A DNA stretch of 64,000 nt from JBFMFH01 sp040752275 (GTDB lineage Bacteria; Acidobacteriota; Vicinamibacteria; Vicinamibacterales; JAKQTR01), in the NCBI GenBank assembly GCA_040752275.1, contig JBFMFH010000017.1, positions 1-64,000 of the forward strand. Reading direction: 5' to 3'. Below, in pieces: positions 16,623 through 25,979 of this stretch. The first letter of the stretch is position 1, and each line of letters starts with the position of its first letter. The notes under the pieces were generated by a model. The model had not been told where the DNA came from. It was given only the letters and a program-made list of their open reading frames with translations, and searched no databases. Made by a program: the position numbers and the translations under genes.

Positions 16623-19313
16623 ATGAAGCGACTGCTTGTCGTCCTGGCCGCCGTGGCCGTCGCATCGTGTGCGGCGGCAACGGCCAGTAAGACCCCGCCA
16701 CCGGCCAAGCCGGCGACCGTCAAGCCCGCCGGCCCGACGGCAACGAACGCCGCGGCCGGACCGACTCGGCCCGCGCCATCGCCAAGCCCCGCCGCTACCC
16801 AGGCCCCGCCCGCCGGCGCGTCGCAAGCTGGCGGCGAGGGCGGCCAGCGTCCCGCCCGAGAGGAGGGCCCGCCGGAACCCAAGCCCTACGACAAGGTGAT
16901 CACCAAGGACGCAACGACCGACGACGGGGTCTTCGCCGTCCACCGGATCAAAGAGAAGGTGTACTACGAGATCCCGAAGGCGGAACTCGGCAAGGCCTTC
17001 CTCTGGGTCACGCAGATCGCCCGCACGACGCTGGGCGTCGGCTACGGCGGCCAGGCGATGGGCAACCGGGTGGTGCGCTGGGAGCGCCGGGACAACCGGA
17101 TTCTGCTGCGCGCCGTGTCGTACGAGGTCGTGGCCGACGCGAGCCAGCCCGTGGCCAAGGCCGTCGACGCCGCCAATGTGAGCCCCATCATCATGGCGTT
17201 CAACATCGAGACGTTCGGTAAGGACGATGCGGCCGTCATCGACGTCACGCGGCTGTTCGCGACCGAGGTGCCAGAACTGAGCGCCCGCTCGCGCCTGCGG
17301 GCGCGCGGCTTCGACGCGAGCCGCTCCTTCCTCGATCGGGTCGTCTCGTTCCCCGAGAACATCGAGGTTGAGGCCACCCACACCTACACGGCGCCGCCCG
17401 AAGCCCCGAGCGCCACGGCGCCCGCGCCGGCACCCAGCCCCTTCACCGGATCCGGCATGCGCGGCAACTCCGCCACTGTCGTGATGCACTACAGCATGGT
17501 GAAGCTGCCGGAGAAACCCATGATGCCACGCCTCCGGGACGATCGCGTGGGCTATTTCTCCGTCAGACTGATGGACTACAGCCAGGATGAGCATCGCGCG
17601 CCGGAGCGCACGTTCATCACCCGTTGGAGGCTCGAGAAGAAGAACCCGGCGGCCGAGAAGTCAGAACCGGTCAAGCCCATCACCTACTACGTCGATCCCG
17701 CCACGCCGCAGAAGTGGGTACCGTACATGAAGAAGGGGATCGAGGACTGGCAGCCGGCGTTCGAGGAGGCCGGGTTCCTGCGAGCCATCGTCGCCGCGGA
17801 AGCTCCGGCGAACGACCCGGACTGGAGCCCCGAGGACGCCCGCTACTCGGTGATCAGGTGGCTGCCGTCGACCATCGAGAATGCGTCGGGGCCGCACGTG
17901 CACGACCCGCGCACGGGCGAGATCCTCGAGTCGGACATCCAGTTCTACCACAACGTCATGAACCTCGCCCGCGATTGGTACTTCACGCAGGTTGGTCCCC
18001 TCGACCCCCGGGCGAAGGCGCTGCCGCTCCCCGACGATCTGATGGGCGAACTCATCCGCTACATCGTCGCGCACGAAGTCGGGCACACGCTCGGATTCCA
18101 GCACAATATGAAGGCAAGCTCCCTCTACCCCGTCGAGAAGGTCCGCGATCGCGAGTGGGTGAAGACGATGGGCCACACGCCCACGCTGATGGACTACTCG
18201 CGCTTCAACTACGTCGCGCAGCCGGAGGACGGCATCGCGCCCGCCGACCTGATCCCGAAGATTGGCCCCTATGACAAGTGGGCCACGATGTGGGGGTACA
18301 AGCCAATCCCCGGCGCCACCTCGCCTGAGGCCGAGAAGAAGACGCTCGACGAGTGGGCGCGGGCGCAGGACACGACTCCCTATCTTCGGTTCTCGACGTC
18401 CGGTCAGCGCGGCTCGGATCCCGGCGACCAGACCGAAGCGGTCGGCGACGCGGACGCCATCACGGCAACGGGGCTCGGTATCAAGAACCTGGAGCGCGTG
18501 GCCGGCATGCTGATGCCGGCCTCGGTCCGCCCGGGCGAACCGTTCGACGATCTCGCGGAGCTGTACGACCGCCTGATCGGACAGTGGACGCTCGAGCTTA
18601 ACCACGTCGTCCCGATTGTGGGCGCCTTCACGTCCCAGCAGAAGAACGGCAGCCAGCAGGGCGTCATCTATACGCCGGTCCCGCGGGATCGGCAGGCGGC
18701 GGCCGTGAGGTTCCTCAACGACAAGGCCTTTGGCACCCCTGAGTTCCTCCTCCGCACGGAAATCCTCCGCAGGCTGGAACCGGCCGGAGTCCTCGATCGC
18801 ATCCGCACCGCCCAGACACGCGTCCTCACGAATCTGATGAACCCGGCACGCTTCGCCCGGCTCATCGAGCAGGAGTCGATCGACAGGATCGACGCCTACA
18901 AGGCCGTCGAGCTCATGTCGGACGTCCGGCGCGGGGTGTGGAGCGAACTCAGCCGGCCGTCCGTCGTGATCGGTGCCACGCGCCGGAACCTGCAGCGGGC
19001 GTTCATCGACTTGATGAACGACCGCCTGAACGGGCGTGCGCCCGCGACCGATGACGTGCGGGCGATCGTCCGGGGAGACCTGAGAGCGTTGTCGTCGGCA
19101 ATTTCGGCGGCCATTGGCAAGGCCGGCGATCGGGTGACCCGGTACCACCTCGAGGACGCGCGCGACCAGATCGCCAAGGCGCTCGATCCCAAGGTGCTGC
19201 CTCCGGCACCGGCAACGGGCACCGGCCGGCCGGGCCTGGACGAAGGGCTGGAGTGGCTGCCGGTCGGGCCGATGTTGTGCTGGCCGGACTACGCGATACG
19301 GGTGCGGAGGTAG
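16623..19313 (+). CDS. Zinc-dependent metalloprotease lipoprotein (DUF5117/DUF4953 type)
   Basis: 896 residues. The signal peptide ends in a lipobox (VASC, Cys16), so it is probably lipid-anchored. An Ala/Pro-rich linker (about 17-85) precedes the DUF5117-type domain. The zinc site HEVGHTLGFQHN (about residue 485) is the metzincin-like HExxHxxGxxHN pattern. The middle segment RYSVIRWLPS...GPHVHDPRTGEI is typical of this family, which is widespread in Acidobacteriota and Bacteroidota. The ATG at 16623 follows a CGAGGAG site. Located beyond the cytoplasm; substrate unknown. Confidence 0.87.
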   Translation: MKRLLVVLAAVAVASCAAATASKTPPPAKPATVKPAGPTATNAAAGPTRPAPSPSPAATQAPPAGASQAGGEGGQRPAREEGPPEPKPYDKVITKDATTDDGVFAVHRIKEKVYYEIPKAELGKAFLWVTQIARTTLGVGYGGQAMGNRVVRWERRDNRILLRAVSYEVVADASQPVAKAVDAANVSPIIMAFNIETFGKDDAAVIDVTRLFATEVPELSARSRLRARGFDASRSFLDRVVSFPENIEVEATHTYTAPPEAPSATAPAPAPSPFTGSGMRGNSATVVMHYSMVKLPEKPMMPRLRDDRVGYFSVRLMDYSQDEHRAPERTFITRWRLEKKNPAAEKSEPVKPITYYVDPATPQKWVPYMKKGIEDWQPAFEEAGFLRAIVAAEAPANDPDWSPEDARYSVIRWLPSTIENASGPHVHDPRTGEILESDIQFYHNVMNLARDWYFTQVGPLDPRAKALPLPDDLMGELIRYIVAHEVGHTLGFQHNMKASSLYPVEKVRDREWVKTMGHTPTLMDYSRFNYVAQPEDGIAPADLIPKIGPYDKWATMWGYKPIPGATSPEAEKKTLDEWARAQDTTPYLRFSTSGQRGSDPGDQTEAVGDADAITATGLGIKNLERVAGMLMPASVRPGEPFDDLAELYDRLIGQWTLELNHVVPIVGAFTSQQKNGSQQGVIYTPVPRDRQAAAVRFLNDKAFGTPEFLLRTEILRRLEPAGVLDRIRTAQTRVLTNLMNPARFARLIEQESIDRIDAYKAVELMSDVRRGVWSELSRPSVVIGATRRNLQRAFIDLMNDRLNGRAPATDDVRAIVRGDLRALSSAISAAIGKAGDRVTRYHLEDARDQIAKALDPKVLPPAPATGTGRPGLDEGLEWLPVGPMLCWPDYAIRVRR

Positions 19314-19375
19314 ATCGGCACGGCGGTCATCCCGGGCCTGACCGTCTCGGGGCTTCGCGGGCCGTCTGGAGCCAC

Positions 19376-19417
19376 ATCCCGAACCCCGAATCCCGAATCC
19401 CGAATCCCGAATCCCGG
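19376..19417. repeat. Tandem heptamer array, 6 copies of ATCCCGA (CGGGATT family)
   Basis: Six units, two of them with a single change. This is the reverse complement of the CGGGATT unit of the arrays at 5696 and 13917. It lies 5 nt beyond the stop of the following minus-strand gene. Confidence 0.93.
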
Positions 19418-19422
19418 AGGCG

Positions 19423-20754
19423 TCAGTAGTAGATGACCATCCCCCCGCCGCCCGAACTGCCGAAGCGCGGGTTCACGATGTTGTTGTAGATGGATCCGAA
19501 CGTGTACGACACGCCGAAGTAGAAGGAGTAGTCGTACGACGTCGCCAGTTGGCGCTGGCGCACGAGGATCTGCTCGGTGGACGCCTCGCCCTTCGGCAGG
19601 TTGATCTGATCACGAATCCAGGACGCCCCCGCCCCGAAGTTGAGCGACAGGCCCTTCTTGATCCGCAGATCGATCATCCCGTACGACTGGACCCGGTACT
19701 TGCTCGGCTGCGAGAGGTACTGGGAGAGATCGACACTCGCGCTGACCTGCCCCCAGGGCTGCCGCGCCTCGACATCGGTGCCGAGCGTGTGCACCACCAG
19801 CGTTTCCGAGGCCTTGTCGTACAGGGTGACTTCGAAGTAGTCGACAGACGTGACGCCGAGTCCGTACTGGACCGTCCACGACCGGCGCGTGGATTCGGTG
19901 TACGGGAACACGTTGTACTCGATGGCCGGCGCGGCGTGCAGCGAGACCCTCCTGTTCGAATACGTCGACGAGTTGACCGACGCGCGGGCACCGAGCGACC
20001 AGTGAGGGGTCAGACTCCTCACCACCAGGCCGCTCGCACTCGAGTCGCGTGAGATGCTCGTGTAGATGTAGCCATCGCCCAGGTCGTAGGAGCTCTCGCG
20101 GTACGACGCACTTCCCGAGAGGCTGACCTTCCACGCGTCGGTCACGCGGTTGGCCGATACGCCTCCAGAGAAGGACATGCGCGTGGACGCCCGCTCGCCG
20201 CTCATGCTGCCGTTGCCGCGGATGCGGAAGACCCAGAAGTCCCAAGGATCGTGTTTCGGCGCCTGGGGGACCGACGGGCCAGTCGACGCCGTCGAGACTC
20301 GCAGTGTCTCGCCTTCGCTGGAGTGGGCGACATAGCGCGTGAGGCCCACCTTCATTCTCTGGACGAGCGTACCCCGCACCGCGTCCGACGGTGCGTTGGG
20401 CGCCACGATGGCAACGAGCGTGTCGTTGACCCGGTCGAACGCCCCCCGTCCGATGAACGCGAGGGTCACTTCGCTACCACCTGCACCGGTGGACTGACCC
20501 GTGATCAGAATGTGGACGTCCGCGGCCTCGCGGTCGCGAACGTGGTCCACGAAGGTGAGGTTCGTCCGGAAGTAGTCGGAATCACACTGCCAGAAGCCGC
20601 TGCAGTCGATGAAGACCTTGACCCGCCCGTCGACCTGCTGCACCCGCGGGACTTCGGGCGGTGGCGGTGGAGGTGGCGGCGGCTGAGCTGCCACGATCAC
20701 CGGCCAGACCGCCACGCACAAGACGACCGACACGACCCCCCACGGTTTCGTCAT
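19423..20754 (-). CDS. Exported protein of unknown function, predicted outer-membrane beta-barrel
   Basis: 443 residues, not recognised at family level. The signal peptide (about 1-23) ends at AAQ, followed by a run of ten prolines. The first domain contains VFIDCSGFWQCDSDYFRT with two Cys that may form a disulfide, and alternating strands up to about 150. The second half is a series of amphipathic beta strands with alternating aromatic and polar residues (for example SYRESSYDLGDGYIYTS, YDYSFYFGVSYTFGS), as expected for an outer-membrane barrel. The C-terminus is Gly-rich (FGSSGGGGMVIYY). Confidence 0.7.
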   Translation of the reverse strand: MTKPWGVVSVVLCVAVWPVIVAAQPPPPPPPPPEVPRVQQVDGRVKVFIDCSGFWQCDSDYFRTNLTFVDHVRDREAADVHILITGQSTGAGGSEVTLAFIGRGAFDRVNDTLVAIVAPNAPSDAVRGTLVQRMKVGLTRYVAHSSEGETLRVSTASTGPSVPQAPKHDPWDFWVFRIRGNGSMSGERASTRMSFSGGVSANRVTDAWKVSLSGSASYRESSYDLGDGYIYTSISRDSSASGLVVRSLTPHWSLGARASVNSSTYSNRRVSLHAAPAIEYNVFPYTESTRRSWTVQYGLGVTSVDYFEVTLYDKASETLVVHTLGTDVEARQPWGQVSASVDLSQYLSQPSKYRVQSYGMIDLRIKKGLSLNFGAGASWIRDQINLPKGEASTEQILVRQRQLATSYDYSFYFGVSYTFGSIYNNIVNPRFGSSGGGGMVIYY

Positions 20755-20848
20755 GCAGGCCTCCCTCCCGAATCCTGCTGCGATTGAGACAGGCGGGGGC
20801 GAGTCTCGTTCAGCTTAGACGATGTCTGGCACCGCCCGGTTGGGAAAT

Positions 20849-23134
20849 TCAGCGAAACAGCCGGGTGAACTTGAGTGCGACGCTGTGGTTCGCGAGGCGG
20901 ACCGGCCCGTGCAGCCGCGAGGTGTCGCGCCCTTCGGAGTAGACGAGGAACAGATCGCTGCCGGGTCTGTACTCCCAGCGGAAGCGGACGCTGGAACTGA
21001 TCGCGCTGGCGTTCGAGTTGTACTGCACCAGGCCGCTGAGGATGGTGCGCGGCGATATCGCGTAGTTGACCCGAGCCGAGATCACGTCGTTTCGGTAGGT
21101 CGCCACCGGGAGGTCTATCCAGTTGACGCTGATGCCGGGCTCGACGGCGAGCTGCGGCGTGAGCTCGATGCGGCCACGGAAGCTCGCCTCGGTTCGCGTG
21201 CCGTCATAGAACCGCCCGTGGCCGGCGGCCACGTTGCCCGAGGCCTTCCGCTGCGACCCCAGGCGCAGCGACGTACGCACGTCGGCGAAGCGGTAGCCGC
21301 CGGCGGGAATGAATGCGCCCTCCGTGACCTCGAACGGCTCGTCCAGGTACTCGTAGGTGCTGGTCCCTTCGATCCGCCATTCGTCGCCGCTCTGGAAATC
21401 GATCCCGAACAGACCCTGGATTTCCCGCGTCTCGACGATGCCTGCCGTGCTCTCGAAATAGTCGACCTGCGCCTCGAACTGGTACTTGCGCACCCGTGAC
21501 GAGTGGGCCGGTCTCGGGCTGAATCGCCCCTGCACGAGCGATCGGTCGACGTTCTCCCGGCGCACGAAGCCAGCCTCCGGGTTGAAGTCGGGTCCGATGT
21601 GCAGGTGCTCGACACGCAAGCCGTACCGGTCGCCCATGTAGTCCAGTGCTCCGCGATAGCTCATCGCGTCGCCGTTCAGCGCCGGCGTGTCGGTTCGCGC
21701 GATGTACGCGTCGATGGACAGGTTCTGGAAGAACACGAAGTTCCCGTCGAGCCCGACCGCGTAATTGGGCGACAGACCGTCGATTGACGGCCCCCGCCGC
21801 GTGAAGATCGCCCCAATCGAGCTGCGGCGGAAGATGTCACGCTTGACGCGGGCGACGAGGAAGTTCGTCGAATGGGCGCGCCCCGCCTCCAGATCCCGTC
21901 CTCCGGTCCTCGCGCTGAGTATTCCAATCGAGTACGGTCCCGCCTTGCCCGTCACGCGCGCTCCGTAGTGCATCGGGATGGTCTCGCCTTCCTGCAGGCC
22001 GATGCGCCGGCTGTAGAAGAGGACCGGGGTGTTGGACGGTGGTCCCATCCCACCGCCGCGGGCGCCTCCGCCGAAGGCGAAGATGCCCTGCCCCTCCAGG
22101 AAGAAGTCCCGGCGCTCGGGGAAGAACAGGCTGAATCGCGTCAGGTTGACCTGTTGTTCGTCCTCCTCCACCTGGGCGAAGTCCGTGTTGATGCTGAAGT
22201 CGGCGGTCAGGCCCTGGGTGATGCCGTACTTCACGTCGACGCCGGCGGTCGCGTCGAGGTCATTCGTCATGGCCGGCTCGGCGTCCTTGTCGGTCCGCAA
22301 CACCGAGGCGACATAGGGCTTGACCTCGAGGTTCAGCGAGGACGGGGGCGCCACCAGCCCGACCAGCGTCGCCGCCGACGACAGCCGCTGCATGCCCCTC
22401 ATCCCGTAGGCCGCAGGAATGCGGGTGAGATACGTGTACTCGTTCCGGCTGCGGAGCGTGCGCCTGAAGTTGATCCCCCAGACCTGCTCGCCCGGGTGCG
22501 CGTAGCGGAGCGAGCGGAAGGGGATGGCCATCTCCACACTCCATCCCTCGTCGTCTCGCGACGTGCGGCAGTCCCAGACGGTATTCCATTCGCGGTTCGA
22601 CTCGCGCCCGTCGGTCACGGTCTGGTCCGACAACCCTCCGACGGCATTCGTGTAGAAGAAGAAGCCGTTGCGCCGATCGTGGAACGTGTCGAAGATGACC
22701 CCGAAGTTGTCGTTCTGGAAGATGTTGAAGCTGTCGCGCCGCATCTCGTTCGCGACGATCTCCGAGGCCCGGCTGTCGTGCAGCCGCGCCGCCACGTAGA
22801 TGGTGCCCTCGTCGAAGAACAGCCAGACCTCGGTGGACTCGGTGGAAGGCTCGCCTTCGCGAGGCTCCTGCTGGAGGAACCCGTCAATCGGGGGCGTCTG
22901 CCGGTACTGCTCCTCATCGAGATGTCCGTCGATGCGCAGGGTACTGTCGATGCGCACCGCCCTCACCGTTACGCGCCCCGCCTCGTCTCTGGCAACCGTC
23001 GCAGGCGGGACCGGCATCGGCCCCTCGACGGCCGGGCGTTCGCCCAGGGCGTCCTGGGCCTGCGGCATCGCGAGTGTGCCTGGAGGCGCCGTGAGGATTC
23101 CCACCACACAGAGGAACGGAATCGGACGTGGCAT
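20849..23134 (-). CDS. DUF5916/CBM9-like exported beta-barrel protein (first copy)
   Basis: About 761 residues from the ATG at 23134 (MPRPIPFLCVVGIL signal peptide). An alternative ATG at 23158 would add 8 residues. The N-terminal CBM9-like domain begins with AVRIDSTLRIDGHLDEEQYRQTPPI and continues through EVWLFFDEGTIYVAARLHD. The DUF5916-type barrel region contains the hallmark INTDFAQVEEDEQQVNLTRFSLFFPERRDFFLEGQGIF, then a Gly-rich loop and YSRRIGLQEG. Strand-rich sequence runs to the C-terminus. It shares the whole architecture with the gene at 47077-49827. Probably an outer-membrane protein; ligand unknown. Confidence 0.82.
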   Translation of the reverse strand: MPRPIPFLCVVGILTAPPGTLAMPQAQDALGERPAVEGPMPVPPATVARDEAGRVTVRAVRIDSTLRIDGHLDEEQYRQTPPIDGFLQQEPREGEPSTESTEVWLFFDEGTIYVAARLHDSRASEIVANEMRRDSFNIFQNDNFGVIFDTFHDRRNGFFFYTNAVGGLSDQTVTDGRESNREWNTVWDCRTSRDDEGWSVEMAIPFRSLRYAHPGEQVWGINFRRTLRSRNEYTYLTRIPAAYGMRGMQRLSSAATLVGLVAPPSSLNLEVKPYVASVLRTDKDAEPAMTNDLDATAGVDVKYGITQGLTADFSINTDFAQVEEDEQQVNLTRFSLFFPERRDFFLEGQGIFAFGGGARGGGMGPPSNTPVLFYSRRIGLQEGETIPMHYGARVTGKAGPYSIGILSARTGGRDLEAGRAHSTNFLVARVKRDIFRRSSIGAIFTRRGPSIDGLSPNYAVGLDGNFVFFQNLSIDAYIARTDTPALNGDAMSYRGALDYMGDRYGLRVEHLHIGPDFNPEAGFVRRENVDRSLVQGRFSPRPAHSSRVRKYQFEAQVDYFESTAGIVETREIQGLFGIDFQSGDEWRIEGTSTYEYLDEPFEVTEGAFIPAGGYRFADVRTSLRLGSQRKASGNVAAGHGRFYDGTRTEASFRGRIELTPQLAVEPGISVNWIDLPVATYRNDVISARVNYAISPRTILSGLVQYNSNASAISSSVRFRWEYRPGSDLFLVYSEGRDTSRLHGPVRLANHSVALKFTRLFR

Positions 23135-23249
23135 CGCGACTCTCTGGACCGCAACCATGGCCTGCCGCACTCGATCGAGGCAGTCCCGGCGAACGGAGTA
23201 TTCTAGCAAGCCAGACCTCACGAGGCGCCCCTGTAACGGTATCAGCCAC

Positions 23250-23269
23250 GGCCCGCCCGCCCGCGGGCC
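23250..23269 (-). terminator. GC-rich hairpin after typA (possible terminator)
   Basis: Arms GGCCCGC and GCGGGCC (7 bp, 6-nt loop) lie 14 nt past the typA stop on the minus strand. There is no T-run after it, so termination is only suggested. Confidence 0.35.
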
Positions 23270-23283
23270 GCCATCCCCGCCGC

Positions 23284-25101
23284 CTATCGCCTGCCGAGCG
23301 CCTTCTTCCGTACCCTGATCGACGATGGCGTGACCTCGACGAGTTCATCGTCGTTGATGAACTCGATAGCGGCCTCGAGCCCGAGCGCGCGCGGAGGGAC
23401 GAGACGGATGGCCTCGTCGGCGGTGGACGCGCGCATGTTCGTCTGCTTCTTCTCCTTCGTCACGTTGACGTCGAGGTCGTTGTCTCGGGCGTTCTCGCCG
23501 ATGATCATGCCCTCGTAGACCCTCGTGCCCGGCTCGATGAAGATCTCGCCGCGCTCCTGGAGATTGTAGATGGCGTAGGCCGTGGCCAGGCCGGCGCGAT
23601 CGGCCACCAGCACCCCGGTCGGACGTGCGGGGATCGGCCCGAACCACGGCCGCCAACCACGGAACAGGTGGTTCATGATTCCGGTCCCTCGGGTGTCGGT
23701 CAGGAACTGCGACCGGAACCCGATGAGCCCCCGTGTCGGCACGTCGAACTCGAGGCGCACCCGCCCCGAGCCGTGGTTGACCATCTTCGTCATCGCCCCG
23801 CGCCGCGATCCCAGCTGCGCGATGACGATCCCCTGGAATTCCTCCGGCACGTCGATGACCAGCTCCTCGACCGGCTCGACGACCCGGCCCTGATCCTCCC
23901 GCGTGACGATCTCCGGGCGTGCCACCTGCAGCTCGTAGCCCTCGCGTCGCATCATCTCGATCAGGATCGAGAGCTGCAGCTCACCCCGTCCGACGACCTT
24001 GATCTGCTCGGGCGACCCTGCGTCCTCGAGGCGTATCGACACGTTGCCGAGCAACTCGCGGTCGAGCCGTTCGCGCAACTGGCGAGAGGTAACGAACCGG
24101 CCCTCCAGGCCGGCCATCGGCGATGTGTTGACGCCGAAGACCATCGAGACCGTGGGCTCGTCGATGGCGAGCGGCGGCAGCGGGACGGGCCGTTCGGCGT
24201 CGGTGATGGTCTCGCCAATCGTGATGTCGGCCATACCCGCCAGGCACACGATGTCGCCGGCCGCAGCCGCGGCGATGTCGATGCGCTTGAGGCCCTCGAA
24301 CGCGTACAGCTTCGTGACCCGGGTCGTCTGGATCGTCCCTTCGAGCTTGGCCACGGCCACGGTATCGCCCACGCGGACACGGCCGTTGAAGATACGGCCG
24401 ACGGCGATGCGCCCGACATACTCGCTCGAGTCGAGGTTGGCCACGAAGAGCTGGAGCGGGGCATCCGCATCGCCAGCGGGTGGCGGCACGTGTGCGACGA
24501 TGGCCTCGAAGAGCGGCTGGAGATCGGTCCCCGGCTTCCCCAATTGGGCGCTCGACGTCCCGGCCCTCGCGTTCGCGTAGAGCACCGGAAACTCGAGCTG
24601 CTCCTCGGTCGCGTCGAGATCGATGAACAGATCGAAGATCTCGTTCAACACCTCTTGCGGCCTGGCGTCCTGCCGGTCGATCTTGTTGATCACCACGATC
24701 GGCGGCAGCCTCCGTTCGAGGGCCTTGCGTAGAACGTAGCGCGTCTGGGGCAGCGGACCTTCCGAGGCGTCGACGAGCAGCATGACGCCGTCGACCATCG
24801 AGAGCGTCCGCTCGACTTCCCCGCCGAAGTCCGCATGGCCGGGCGTATCGACGATGTTGACGAGAACGTCGCCATAGCGCAGGGCCGTGTTCTTCGCGAG
24901 GATGGTGATGCCCCGCTCCCGTTCGAGGTCGGTGTTGTCCAGCGCCCGCTCCTCGACCCGCTCGTTCGAGCGGAAGGTCCCGCTCTGGAACAGGAGCGCG
25001 TCCACGAGGGTCGTCTTTCCGTGGTCGACGTGCGCAATGATGGCGACGTTCCGGCGGAGCGGATTGGCGATCCCCTGCCGGGCCTGCGGTGGTGAAGGCA
25101 T
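23284..25101 (-). CDS. typA: Ribosome-associated translational GTPase TypA/BipA
   Basis: 605 residues, the normal length. GTPase motifs in order: G1 AHVDHGKTTLVD (about 23-34), switch I RERGITI, G3 DTPGHADFGGEVER, G4 NKIDRQDARP. Domain II, an EF-G-like domain V and the TypA-specific C-terminal domain follow (RGLIGFRSQFLTDTRGTG, YEGMIIGENARDNDLDVNVTKEKKQTNMR, DELVEVTPSSIRVRKK). It acts on 70S ribosomes or 50S assembly under stress. The start ATG at 25101 has GGGAGG immediately adjacent (no spacing) and a TATACT box 6 nt further up, which suggests a leaderless message. It is divergent from the SDR gene with only 21 nt between starts. Confidence 0.96.
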   Translation of the reverse strand: MPSPPQARQGIANPLRRNVAIIAHVDHGKTTLVDALLFQSGTFRSNERVEERALDNTDLERERGITILAKNTALRYGDVLVNIVDTPGHADFGGEVERTLSMVDGVMLLVDASEGPLPQTRYVLRKALERRLPPIVVINKIDRQDARPQEVLNEIFDLFIDLDATEEQLEFPVLYANARAGTSSAQLGKPGTDLQPLFEAIVAHVPPPAGDADAPLQLFVANLDSSEYVGRIAVGRIFNGRVRVGDTVAVAKLEGTIQTTRVTKLYAFEGLKRIDIAAAAAGDIVCLAGMADITIGETITDAERPVPLPPLAIDEPTVSMVFGVNTSPMAGLEGRFVTSRQLRERLDRELLGNVSIRLEDAGSPEQIKVVGRGELQLSILIEMMRREGYELQVARPEIVTREDQGRVVEPVEELVIDVPEEFQGIVIAQLGSRRGAMTKMVNHGSGRVRLEFDVPTRGLIGFRSQFLTDTRGTGIMNHLFRGWRPWFGPIPARPTGVLVADRAGLATAYAIYNLQERGEIFIEPGTRVYEGMIIGENARDNDLDVNVTKEKKQTNMRASTADEAIRLVPPRALGLEAAIEFINDDELVEVTPSSIRVRKKALGRR

Positions 25102-25107
25102 CCTCCC

Positions 25108-25115
25108 AGTATACT
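25108..25115. promoter_or_regulatory. Palindromic -10 element serving divergent typA and SDR genes
   Basis: The self-complementary AGTATACT gives TATACT on both strands. On each strand the box ends 6-7 nt before the start codon (typA 25101, SDR 25123), which would place transcription starts at or next to the A of the ATG. No -35 match is seen on either side. Inferred from spacing only. Confidence 0.55.
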
Positions 25116-25122
25116 GTGGCCC

Positions 25123-25926
25123 ATGCTCGAACCTGCGCGCACCGCGCTCATCACAGGCGCGTCCGCCGGCATCGGCAGGGCCCTGGCCGAGGTCTTCGCC
25201 CGAAACGGCTTCGATCTCGTCCTGACCGCCCGGCGGCGGGAGCGGCTCGAGACCCTCGCGGCGGAACTCGGCGAGCGCTACCGGCGCCACACGCTCGTCA
25301 TCGTGGAAGACCTGACCGATCCCGCGGCGCCCGCCCGCATCGTCGACCACGTGCGGGAGGCGGGCCTCGAGATCGACGCGCTGGTGAACAACGCGGGTTA
25401 TGGCCTGACTGGGACCTTCGCCTCCACGACCTGGGAGCAACAGGACAAGTTTCTCCGGGTGATGGTGGTGGCCGTCGCCGAACTGACGCACCGGCTCCTG
25501 CCGGGCATGATTGACCGAGGGTACGGCCGCATCATCAACGTCGCCTCGCTGGCTGGGCTCGTGCCGGGATCGGCCGGGCACACGTTGTACGGCGCGTCGA
25601 AGTCGCTGCTGATCAAGTTCTCGCAGTCGCTTGCCGCGGAGGTCGGCCCGCGCGGCGTCAACGTGGCGGCGCTGTGCCCGGGCTTCACCTATAGCGAGTT
25701 CCACGACGTCAACGGGACGCGGGCCCTGGTCAGCCGGATGCCCGGCTTCATGTGGATGGACGCCCGGACGGTTGCCGAACAAGGCTACGAAGCGGTCATG
25801 CGCGGCCGGGTCGTGTACGTGAACGGCCGCGTCAACAGGACGATCGCCGTGCTCGTGAAGTACTTGCCGGAGTGGCTGCTGCATCGCGCCGCGCGACGCG
25901 CCGCCCGCCGGTATCGGCAGGTGTAG
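25123..25926 (+). CDS. Short-chain dehydrogenase/reductase (SDR)
   Basis: 267 residues, classical SDR length. The cofactor motif TGASAGIGRA (about 9-18) and NNAGYG (about 88) are present, with the catalytic Ser in INVASLAG (about 140) and Tyr/Lys in YGASK (about 155-159). After the Rossmann turn the sequence reads ARRRERL, the basic context expected for NADP(H). PGFTYSEFHD follows as the substrate loop. The start is fixed by the very short divergent spacer to typA. It lies 53 nt ahead of pgsB on the same strand. Substrate not identifiable. Confidence 0.9.
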   Translation: MLEPARTALITGASAGIGRALAEVFARNGFDLVLTARRRERLETLAAELGERYRRHTLVIVEDLTDPAAPARIVDHVREAGLEIDALVNNAGYGLTGTFASTTWEQQDKFLRVMVVAVAELTHRLLPGMIDRGYGRIINVASLAGLVPGSAGHTLYGASKSLLIKFSQSLAAEVGPRGVNVAALCPGFTYSEFHDVNGTRALVSRMPGFMWMDARTVAEQGYEAVMRGRVVYVNGRVNRTIAVLVKYLPEWLLHRAARRAARRYRQV

Positions 25927-25979
25927 GGCCACGAGTTCCGGGTGGTGGGTCCCGCATTGTGGGTGGACTCCAAGCCGTC

